Shown: positions 1 to 5,919 of the stretch, in pieces | Numbering within the stretch: the stretch's first letter is position 1 | How the letters are laid out: every line of letters starts with the position of its first letter | From: Nocardioides sp. | Lineage (GTDB): Bacteria > Actinomycetota > Actinomycetes > Propionibacteriales > Nocardioidaceae | Length of the DNA: 7,902 nt | Assembly: GCA_003519585.1 (NCBI GenBank) | Contig: DOWL01000112.1 | Span: 2,136-10,037, forward strand | Direction: 5' to 3' | The notes under the pieces: generated by a model | What the model was told of the DNA's origin: nothing | The model's database searches: none | The model's input: the letters and a program-made list of their open reading frames with translations, nothing else | Made by a program: the position numbers and the translations under genes

Positions 1-1031
1 CCGTGGTCAAGGCCGACGGCTACGGGCACGGCCTGGCCGAGGCCGGTCGGGCGGCGCGGGCCGGCGGCGCGGACTGGCTCGGTGTGGCGACCCTCGACGA
101 GGCCCTCGCGCTGCGGGCGGCGGGCGACACGGGCCGGGTGCTCTGTTGGCTCACCGTCCCGGGTGACGACTGGGCCGCGGCCATCGAGCAGGGCGTCGAC
201 GTGACGGCCTACTCGGTCGCCGAGCTCGACGCGATCGCCGCCACCGGCCGGCGGGCCCGGGTACAGCTCAAGGTCGACACCGGCCTGAGCCGCGGCGGCG
301 TACCGCTGGCCAGCTGGGCCGACGTCGTCGACAGAGCCCGCCGCGGTGTGGAGGCGGGGGAGTGGGCCGTGACCGGCATCTGGTCGCACTTCTCGAGCAG
401 CGACGAACCCGACGACCCGGCCAACGACGCCCAGGAGCGCGCCTTCCGGGCAGCGCTCGACGTCGCGACCCGCGCCGGCCTGCGCCCCGAGGTCACCCAC
501 CTGGCCAACTCGGCGGCCGCCATCCTGCGGCCGAGCTCGCGGTTCGACCTGGTCCGCTGCGGCCTCGCGGCGTTCGGTCTCGACCCGGCACCCGGCCACA
601 CCCCGGCGCTCGGACTCCGCCCCGCAATGACCGCGCAGGCCCGGTTGGCCATGGTCAAGCGGGTCGAGGCGGGCGCCGCGGTGTCCTACGGGCGCACGTG
701 GACAGCCGACCGCGAGACGACCCTCGGCCTGGTGCCGGCCGGGTACGCCGACGGGCTGCTCCGGGCCGGCAGCAACCGGGCCGAGGTCGAGGTCGGGTGT
801 CGCCGTCGCCGCGTGCGGGGGCGGATCTGCATGGACCAGTTCGTCGTCGACCTGGGTGACGACGACCCCGGCGCCGGCGCCGTCGTCACCCTCTTCGGGA
901 CCGGCGACCACGGCGAGCCCACCGCCCAGGACTGGGCCGAGGCCTGCGACACCATCAGCTACGAGATCGTGACGCGCATCGGGGGGCGGTTCACCCGCCG
1001 GTACGTCGACAGCGAGACAATGAGCCGGTGA
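1..1031 (+). CDS. alr: Alanine racemase, 5'-truncated by window edge
   Basis: This PLP enzyme interconverts L- and D-alanine in the cytosol and supplies D-alanine for peptidoglycan. The visible part is about 342 codons, and the frame is open to the left edge. The segment VVKADGYGHG at the very start is the PLP-lysine motif, which lies about 35 residues into full-length alanine racemases, so roughly 30-38 N-terminal residues are missing; the GTG at position 3 is an internal valine, not the start. Other family marks, numbered from that valine, are VDTGLSRGG (91-99, with the PLP-contacting Arg97), SHF (128-130), the catalytic Tyr229 in VSYGRTW, RICMDQFVVDL (274-284) and the C-terminal ISYEIVTRIGGRFTRRY (318-334). 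The key residues present suggest an active enzyme. Its stop overlaps the next gene's GTG start by 4 bases (GTGA). In actinobacteria alr commonly heads the cluster that runs into the t6A genes, as seen here. Confidence 0.96.
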   Translation, partial: VVKADGYGHGLAEAGRAARAGGADWLGVATLDEALALRAAGDTGRVLCWLTVPGDDWAAAIEQGVDVTAYSVAELDAIAATGRRARVQLKVDTGLSRGGVPLASWADVVDRARRGVEAGEWAVTGIWSHFSSSDEPDDPANDAQERAFRAALDVATRAGLRPEVTHLANSAAAILRPSSRFDLVRCGLAAFGLDPAPGHTPALGLRPAMTAQARLAMVKRVEAGAAVSYGRTWTADRETTLGLVPAGYADGLLRAGSNRAEVEVGCRRRRVRGRICMDQFVVDLGDDDPGAGAVVTLFGTGDHGEPTAQDWAEACDTISYEIVTRIGGRFTRRYVDSETMSR

Positions 1032-2089
1032 GTACGCGAGGCCGCATTCTCGGGGCTGCCGCCGGCGCTGTCGGACTGGCCGCCGCAGGCGCCGTCCTCG
1101 GCATCAACCGGCAGAACCGCGCCATCCGCCACCGCAGTGACGACTCGACGCCGTTCGGCTCGCTCCGGTCCGCGCCGATCACGGTGATCGCCGACGACGG
1201 TGTACCCCTCCACGTCGAGGTGGACGAGCTCGACGCGGCCGCGCGGGCGCATGCCAGCGGGCTGACCATCGTGTGGGTCCACGGCTACGCGCTCAACCTC
1301 GACTGCTGGCACTTCCAGCGCGCGGCCTACCGCGGGCTGGAGCGCTCGGTCTTCTACGACCAGCGCTCGCACGGACGATCCGGTCGCTCGACCGACGGTC
1401 ACGCCACCATCGACCAGCTCGGCCTCGACCTGCTGACGATCCTCGACACCGTCGTACCCGAGGGGCCGGTGGTCCTGATCGGGCACTCGATGGGCGGGAT
1501 GGCGATCATCGCCCTGGCCGAGCAGCACCCGGAGCTGTTCGGAGAGCGCATCGTGGGGGTCGGGCTCATCTCGACCACCGCCGGTGAGCTCGATCCCGGC
1601 CGGATCGTGCTGCCGCTCCTGCCCGCCAAGCTGGGCGGGCAGCTGGCCACCCGGACCGTCCGCACCCTGGCCCGCAACCACCGGCTCGTCGACGGCGTAC
1701 GCCGGGCCGGCCGGTCGGTGGGCGTCGTGGCCACCGACCTGTTCGCGTTCGGCGACGAGGTCCCGGCGGCGTACGTCGACTTCGTCGACTCGATGCTCTC
1801 GCAGACGCCGTTCGAGGTCGTGGCGGAGTTCTTCCCGAGCTTCCGCAGCCTCGACAAGTTCGACAGCGTCGAGGTGATCGGACGGGTGCCGACCACGATC
1901 ATCTGCGGTACGACCGACCGGCTCACCTCGATCGGGCACAGTCGCAAGCTGCACGAGCGAATCCCGGGCTCCACGCTCCTCGAGTGCGACGAGGCGGGAC
2001 ACATGGTGATGATCGAGCGCCACGGGCAGGTCAACGCCGCGCTCGACCAGCTCCTGTCCGCCGCGGCCGAGCGGGTCGAGCAGTGGTGA
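1028..2089 (+). CDS. Alpha/beta-fold hydrolase with N-terminal membrane anchor
   Basis: This 353-residue protein is a serine hydrolase of unknown substrate. A short basic N-terminus (MSTRGR) is followed by an Ala/Gly/Val/Leu-rich stretch at residues 7-25. That stretch looks like a signal anchor or uncleaved signal sequence, so the catalytic domain may sit at or outside the membrane. The fold motifs are HGYALN (85-90, oxyanion region), the nucleophile elbow GHSMGG (152-157, Ser154), the probable acid Asp297 in GTTDRLT and the catalytic His325 in AGHMVMIE. A cap region lies at about 185-280. The GTG start at 1028 overlaps the alr stop (GTGA) and there is no strong Shine-Dalgarno sequence, which suggests translational coupling. 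A hydrolase between alr and tsaE is a familiar arrangement in several actinobacteria, but I know of no established role in cell-wall or tRNA metabolism. Lipase, esterase or peptidase activity cannot be told apart from sequence alone. Confidence 0.9.
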   Translation: MSTRGRILGAAAGAVGLAAAGAVLGINRQNRAIRHRSDDSTPFGSLRSAPITVIADDGVPLHVEVDELDAAARAHASGLTIVWVHGYALNLDCWHFQRAAYRGLERSVFYDQRSHGRSGRSTDGHATIDQLGLDLLTILDTVVPEGPVVLIGHSMGGMAIIALAEQHPELFGERIVGVGLISTTAGELDPGRIVLPLLPAKLGGQLATRTVRTLARNHRLVDGVRRAGRSVGVVATDLFAFGDEVPAAYVDFVDSMLSQTPFEVVAEFFPSFRSLDKFDSVEVIGRVPTTIICGTTDRLTSIGHSRKLHERIPGSTLLECDEAGHMVMIERHGQVNAALDQLLSAAAERVEQW

Positions 2090-3006
2090 GTGAGCGGCCG
2101 GTCGAGGTGAAGCCGGTCGGTGCCGACGAGGCCGAGACGGTGCACGCGGTCGTGCATGCGGCGTTCGAGGCCCGCCCGCCGTTGGACCCGCCGGCCGCCG
2201 CGCTCTCCGAGACCGCCCGGCACCTCGAGGAGCGGCTGGCCCACCACGGTGGGCTCTTGGCGCGGGTCGACGGCGTACCGGCCGGAGCGCTCGTGCTCGA
2301 CCCCGTCGGCAGCTCCATGTACCTCCGCCGCTTCGGCGTCGTCCCGACCGCGCAGGGCCACGGCGTCGCGACCGCGCTGATCGAGGCGGCGGTCGATGCC
2401 GCCGACGGGTACGACGACCTCACCGTCGTGGCCCGCGAGGAGCTGCCCGGCACGATCCGGTTCTGGGAGCGGCAGGGGTTCCGCGAGGTGCGCCGCGAGT
2501 CGCCCAACGTCGAGCTGCGCCGGCCGCTGCGCACCGCGGTCTATCAGGCACCCGACGCGGAGGCGATGCGCTCCCTGGGCCGCTCGCTCGCCGGACAGCT
2601 CGCGCCCGGAGACCTGATCGTGCTCACCGGCTCGCTGGGCGCCGGCAAGACGACGTTCACCCAGGGGCTCGGAGCCGGGCTCGGCGTCCGGGGTCAGGTC
2701 ACCTCGCCGACCTTCGTGATCGCCCGGGTCCATCCCAGCGAGGTCGGTGGTCCCGCTCTGGTGCACGTCGACGCCTACCGGCTCGGCGGCATCGACGAGC
2801 TCGACGACCTCGACCTCGACACCTCGCTCGACCAGGCGGTGACCGTGGTCGAGTGGGGCGAGGGGCTCGCCGAAGGATTGTCCGAGTCGCGACTCGAGGT
2901 CGACATCGTGCGCAGCGAGTCCGAGGAGGACGGTGAGCACCGCCGGGTCGAGGTCACTCCCGTCGGCCCACGCTGGCACGCGCTCTCCTTCCAAGGGCTC
3001 GGCTGA
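2086..3006 (+). CDS. tsaE: GNAT acetyltransferase-TsaE fusion, t6A ATPase subunit
   Basis: This is a two-domain protein of 306 residues. Residues about 5-147 are a GNAT domain: strand RRFGVV (81-86), acetyl-CoA loop QGHGVA (90-95) and FWERQGF (126-132). Residues about 151-306 are a complete TsaE: Walker A GSLGAGKTT (182-190), TSPTF (206-210), HVDAYRL (227-233) and VVEWGEG (254-260). TsaE is the ATPase that binds the TsaB-TsaD dimer and resets it during tRNA t6A37 synthesis. Stand-alone TsaE is about 150-160 residues, so the extra half is a real N-terminal addition. The frame runs through both domains without a stop, and the linker at about 148-158 has no obvious start codon for a separate TsaE; the ATG at Met161 would cut off the first TsaE strand and has GGAGG only 2 bases upstream. 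The start chosen is GTG 2086 (GTGA overlap with the hydrolase); the GTG at 2083 is an alternative. The acetyl acceptor is unknown. Confidence 0.93.
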   Translation: MSERPVEVKPVGADEAETVHAVVHAAFEARPPLDPPAAALSETARHLEERLAHHGGLLARVDGVPAGALVLDPVGSSMYLRRFGVVPTAQGHGVATALIEAAVDAADGYDDLTVVAREELPGTIRFWERQGFREVRRESPNVELRRPLRTAVYQAPDAEAMRSLGRSLAGQLAPGDLIVLTGSLGAGKTTFTQGLGAGLGVRGQVTSPTFVIARVHPSEVGGPALVHVDAYRLGGIDELDDLDLDTSLDQAVTVVEWGEGLAEGLSESRLEVDIVRSESEEDGEHRRVEVTPVGPRWHALSFQGLG

Positions 3007-3734
3007 TGCCCGTCATCGCACACGTGAGCGACACCCACTTCGGTGGTCCGCCGGATGCGCGGGACCGCGCCGAACGGATCCTCGCGCATCTGCTGGAGAT
3101 GGACCCGCGCCCAGACGCGCTGGTGGTCAGCGGTGACATCGCCGACCACGGCCTGCCCGAGGAGTACGCCGAGGCGCGCGCCGTCCTCGACACCTGGGAT
3201 GGTCCCAAGATCGTCGGCACCGGCAACCACGACGTGCGGGAGCAGTTCGTCGCCCAGTTCGGCCCTGCCGTCGGGGTCCTCGACGTCGGCCGGACGCGCC
3301 TCGTCATGCTCGACTCGTTGGTCGACGCCGTCGACGGCGTCCGGCAAGACCACGGCGTGCTCGACGCCGACCAGCTGGCCTGGCTCGACGCACGGCTGGC
3401 CGAGGACGACCGCCCGACGTTCGTGAGCCTGCACCACCCGCCCGTCGACATCGGCCTTGAGTTGATGGCCTCGATCTTGCTGCGCGATCCGGGGCCGTTC
3501 GAGCAGGTGCTCCGCCGCCACGACCACGTCGTCGCCACCCTGGTCGGCCACGCCCACACCGCGTGCGCGACGACCTTCGCGGGCCGGCCCGTGCTCATCG
3601 GTGGTGGCTCCGCCTCGACGGTCACCATGGACGCCGAGCGCCTGCCGCGGGTATGGGAGGGCGCGCCACCCAGCTTCGCGCTGCACCTGTTGCACGACGA
3701 CGGGCGACTGACCACGCACTGGAGGGCGCTCTGA
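3006..3734 (+). CDS. Class III cyclic-nucleotide-type metallophosphoesterase (CpdA/Rv0805-like)
   Basis: This 242-residue calcineurin-like phosphoesterase has the full dinuclear metal set: Asp9 and His11 in SDTHF, Asp44 in SGDIAD, Asn74-His75 in GNHD (73-76), His143-His144 in LHHPP and His182/His184 in GHAH (181-184). That pattern and the length match class III 3',5'-cyclic nucleotide phosphodiesterases such as CpdA and mycobacterial Rv0805. Such enzymes often also cleave 2',3'-cyclic nucleotides or other phosphodiesters, so the true substrate is open. It has no signal peptide or membrane segment and is probably cytosolic. The ATG start overlaps the TsaE stop by one base (TGATG), with AAGGG at 2993-2997 placed 8 bases upstream. 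It lies between tsaE and tsaB, and its own stop again overlaps the next start, so it should be co-expressed with the t6A proteins. A link to tRNA modification is unproven. Confidence 0.92.
   Translation: MPVIAHVSDTHFGGPPDARDRAERILAHLLEMDPRPDALVVSGDIADHGLPEEYAEARAVLDTWDGPKIVGTGNHDVREQFVAQFGPAVGVLDVGRTRLVMLDSLVDAVDGVRQDHGVLDADQLAWLDARLAEDDRPTFVSLHHPPVDIGLELMASILLRDPGPFEQVLRRHDHVVATLVGHAHTACATTFAGRPVLIGGGSASTVTMDAERLPRVWEGAPPSFALHLLHDDGRLTTHWRAL
3721..3726 (+). promoter_or_regulatory. Shine-Dalgarno site for tsaB
   Basis: GGAGGG ends 7 bases before the ATG at 3734, inside the last codons of the phosphoesterase gene. It supports the ATG at 3734 as the tsaB start over longer readings of that frame, which is open from upstream. 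With the TGATG overlap it allows both coupled and independent initiation. Confidence 0.7.
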
Positions 3735-4372
3735 TGTTGTTGGCCTTCGACACCGCCACGCCCTTGGTCACCGTCGCCCTTCACGACGGCGCCGATGTGG
3801 TCTGGGAGGGGCTCGCCGAGCGCCCCCTCCAACACGGCGAGCAGCTGGCTCCGCTGATCGACCGCGGGCTCCGGGAGACCGGACTGGTCCGCCAGGACCT
3901 CACCGCGATCGCGGTCGGGATCGGGCCGGGGCCCTTCACGGGGCTGCGGGTCGGTCTGGTCACCGCTCGCATGTTGGGCTTCGTCCTCGAGCTGCCCGTC
4001 AGCGGCGTGTGCACGCTCGACGTGCTGGCGGTCGAGGCCGCCGACACCGGCGTGGTCGACGCACCTTTTTTGGTCGCGACCGATGCGCGCCGCAAGGAGG
4101 TCTACCTAGCGTCGTACGACGCGACCGGCGCGCGGCTCGACGGGCCCGACGTGGCTCGGCCGGCCGCGGTCGCGACCGAGCGCCCGGTGGTGGGCGAGGG
4201 TGCGGTGCTCTATCCCGAAGCCTTCCCGCGCGCGACCGGGCCGACCCGGCCGAGCGCCGGCTGGCTGGCCCGAGTGGTCACCGACGAGCGGGCCGCGCTG
4301 CACGACCCCGAGCCGCTCTACCTGCGCCGTCCCGACGCCGCCGCGCCCGGTTCGCCCAAGCGGGTGTCGTGA
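3734..4372 (+). CDS. tsaB: TsaB, tRNA t6A synthesis scaffold subunit
   Basis: TsaB (212 residues) is the ASKHA-fold partner that dimerises with TsaD and takes part in threonylcarbamoyl transfer to A37 of ANN-decoding tRNAs. Diagnostic segments are LLAFDTATP (2-10), QHGEQLAPLID (33-43), the glycine-rich GIGPGPFTGLRVGL (62-75), which contributes to the TsaD interface in the family, DARRKEVYLASYD (117-129) and the C-terminal EPLYLRRPDA (193-202). TsaB lacks the HxxxH metal pair of TsaD, as expected. The length is normal for actinobacteria. The start at ATG 3734 follows from the TGATG overlap and the upstream GGAGGG. The 3' end overlaps rimI by 4 bases (GTGA). One oddity is the codon run CCT-TTT-TTG at residues 111-113, which makes six consecutive T in an otherwise strongly G/C-ending gene. 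Confidence 0.96.
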   Translation: MLLAFDTATPLVTVALHDGADVVWEGLAERPLQHGEQLAPLIDRGLRETGLVRQDLTAIAVGIGPGPFTGLRVGLVTARMLGFVLELPVSGVCTLDVLAVEAADTGVVDAPFLVATDARRKEVYLASYDATGARLDGPDVARPAAVATERPVVGEGAVLYPEAFPRATGPTRPSAGWLARVVTDERAALHDPEPLYLRRPDAAAPGSPKRVS

Positions 4373-4818
4373 TCGTGCGGCTAGCTGACGTCGCCGACGT
4401 CGAGGCGATCGCCGCGTCCGAGGCCGACAACCTCGGCGCCGACGCCTGGTCCCGGGGGCTGGTCGCGGAAGGTGTCGAGGGCCGGCTGCCGACCGTGCGC
4501 TACCTCGTCGCGGAGCGCGATGGCCAGCTGGTGGGGCATGCGGTCGCGAGCCTGGTCGACGACGTCGCCGAGCTGCAGCGGATCGCGGTCGCGCCCGCCG
4601 TACGCCGTCGCGGCGTGGCCCGCGCGCTGCTCGACGAAGTCGTCTCGCTCGCCGAGCAGGAAGGCATGCAGCGGCTGTTGCTCGAGGTCCGCGAGGACAA
4701 CGACGGGGCGCTCGCCTTCTACGCCGCCCAGGGGTTCGTCGAGCTGGACCGGCGGCCGAAGTACTACCGCGACGGCACCGCCGCCGTCGTGCTGGAGCGT
4801 CCCGTGCGGATGCCGTGA
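4369..4818 (+). CDS. rimI: RimI-type protein N-alpha-acetyltransferase
   Basis: This single-domain GNAT of 149 residues fits RimI, which acetylates the N-terminal alanine of ribosomal protein S18 and, in actinobacteria, probably other N-termini. Visible motifs are ELQRIAVAP (68-76), the acetyl-CoA loop RRRGVA (79-84), LLEVREDN (104-111, close to the family's LEVRxxN), FYAAQGF (117-123, Tyr118 in the position of the usual general acid) and RRPKYYRDG (128-136), typical of the RimI C-terminus. The GTG start at 4369 overlaps the tsaB stop (GTGA); a GTG two codons downstream (4375) is possible. The place between tsaB and tsaD is the classic bacterial one. Because the preceding fusion protein has its own GNAT domain, this cluster carries two different acetyltransferase domains; this one is the better RimI match. 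Confidence 0.93.
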   Translation: MIVRLADVADVEAIAASEADNLGADAWSRGLVAEGVEGRLPTVRYLVAERDGQLVGHAVASLVDDVAELQRIAVAPAVRRRGVARALLDEVVSLAEQEGMQRLLLEVREDNDGALAFYAAQGFVELDRRPKYYRDGTAAVVLERPVRMP

Positions 4819-4833
4819 GGGTGATGCAGCGAT

Positions 4834-4841
4834 GAGGAGGG
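4834..4841 (+). promoter_or_regulatory. Strong Shine-Dalgarno site for tsaD
   Basis: GAGGAGGG lies 4-5 bases before the GTG at 4846 and is the best ribosome-binding match in the window. It fixes the TsaD start, giving the expected [17 protein letters not shown]-terminus. It sits in the 27-base gap after rimI, the only gap over one base in the first seven genes. Confidence 0.8.
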
Positions 4842-4845
4842 TGGC

Positions 4846-5889
4846 GTGAGCGAGCCTTTGGTGCTCGGCATCGAGACCTCGTGCGACGAGACCGGGGTCG
4901 GGATCGTGCGTGGGCAGACGCTGCTGGCCGACGCCGTCGCGAGCAGCGTCGAGGAGCACGCCCGCTTCGGCGGAGTGGTGCCGGAGGTGGCCAGCCGGGC
5001 GCACCTCGAGGCGATGGTGCCGACCCTCGAACGCGCCTGCGAGACCGCCGGCGTACGCCTCGACGACGTCGATGCGATCGCGGTCACCAGCGGCCCCGGA
5101 CTCGCCGGCACCCTCCTGGTCGGCGTGGCTGCGGCCAAGGCCCTGGCGATCGGGCTCGGCAAGCCGCTGTACGGCGTCAACCACCTCGCCGCGCACGTCG
5201 CCGTCGACCAACTCGAGCACGGGCCGCTCCCCGACCCGTGTCTGGCCCTGTTGGTGAGCGGCGGCCACTCCTCGCTGCTCAAGGTCGAGGACGTCACCAC
5301 CACGGTCGAGCCGCTCGGGGCCACCATCGACGACGCCGCGGGTGAGGCCTTCGACAAGGTGGCCCGGCTGCTGGGGCTTCCCTTCCCGGGGGGTCCGCAC
5401 ATCGACCGCTCGGCGACGTCCGGCAGCTCGGTGGCCATCGACTTCCCGCGCGGGCTGACCAGCCGCCGCGACCTCGAGCGCCACCGGTTCGACTTCTCCT
5501 TCTCGGGGCTCAAGACCGCGGTCGCGCGGTGGGTCGAGGCGCGCGAGCGCAACGGTGAACCGGTGCCCGTCGCCGACGTCGCGGCGTCGTTCCAGGAGGC
5601 GGTCTGCGACGTGCTGGTCCGCAAGGCCCTCGACGCCGCGTCGGCCACCGGGGTCGACGACCTCCTCATCGGCGGCGGTGTCGCGGCCAACTCCCGGCTC
5701 CGTGCGTTGGCCGAGGAGCGGGCGTCGAAGGTCGGCGTCCGGGTGCGAGTCCCGCGGCCGGGGCTCTGCACCGACAACGGCGCCATGGTGGCGGCTTTGG
5801 GCGCCGAGATGGTCGCCCGCGGCCGCACTCCGTCGGAGCTGGACCTCCCGGCCGACAGCAGCCTGCCGGTCACCACGGTGCTGGTCTGA
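4846..5889 (+). CDS. tsaD: TsaD, tRNA N6-adenosine threonylcarbamoyltransferase
   Basis: TsaD (347 residues, normal for the family) is the catalytic ASKHA-fold subunit that moves the threonylcarbamoyl group from its adenylate onto N6 of A37 in tRNAs reading ANN codons. Signature elements in order are [10 protein letters not shown] (7-16), [19 protein letters not shown] (33-51), [13 protein letters not shown] (81-93), the metal-binding HLAAH (His113 and His117), LVSGGHSSL (136-144), the [13 protein letters not shown] stretch (166-178), SFSGLKTA (218-225), [11 protein letters not shown] (276-286) and CTDNGAMVA (308-316, metal ligand Asp310). All expected catalytic and metal residues are there. 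Translation starts at GTG 4846 behind a strong Shine-Dalgarno sequence. It works with TsaB and TsaE from the same cluster. It is probably co-transcribed with them, since no terminator or convincing promoter is seen in the 27-base gap before it. Confidence 0.97.
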   Translation: MSEPLVLGIETSCDETGVGIVRGQTLLADAVASSVEEHARFGGVVPEVASRAHLEAMVPTLERACETAGVRLDDVDAIAVTSGPGLAGTLLVGVAAAKALAIGLGKPLYGVNHLAAHVAVDQLEHGPLPDPCLALLVSGGHSSLLKVEDVTTTVEPLGATIDDAAGEAFDKVARLLGLPFPGGPHIDRSATSGSSVAIDFPRGLTSRRDLERHRFDFSFSGLKTAVARWVEARERNGEPVPVADVAASFQEAVCDVLVRKALDAASATGVDDLLIGGGVAANSRLRALAEERASKVGVRVRVPRPGLCTDNGAMVAALGAEMVARGRTPSELDLPADSSLPVTTVLV

Positions 5890-5904
5890 GTGCCGGAGGC
5901 AGCC

Positions 5905-5919
5905 GATACGGTGGCGCCA
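5905..5919 (+). promoter_or_regulatory. Candidate leaderless promoter for the mycothiol dehydrogenase operon
   Basis: TACGGT (5907-5912) fits the actinobacterial -10 pattern TAnnnT. It is followed by six bases and then the ATG at 5919, so transcription would begin at or next to the A of the start codon. The only Shine-Dalgarno-like sequence, GGAGG at 5895-5899, is 19 bases from the ATG, too far to work normally, which supports leaderless translation. No clear -35 box is visible; GTCTGA near 5884 is weak. The site separates this unit from the upstream t6A cluster. The pattern is inferred from sequence only. Confidence 0.5.

Noticed and set aside
2559..2568. Possible internal start (GGAGG then ATG) for a separate TsaE
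   Set aside because: The GGAGG is only 2 bases from the ATG, and starting there would remove the N-terminal part of TsaE. The GNAT frame continues into it without a stop, so a fusion is the simpler reading.
3324..3341. Perfect 18-base palindrome GACGCCGTCGACGGCGTC inside the phosphoesterase gene
   Set aside because: It is in frame and encodes Asp-Ala-Val-Asp-Gly-Val with preferred codons. GTCGAC is common throughout the window, so codon bias explains it better than an operator or a terminator.
5890..5918. Terminator after tsaD
   Set aside because: The 29-base gap shows no stem-loop with a T run, so read-through from tsaD into the dehydrogenase gene cannot be excluded.
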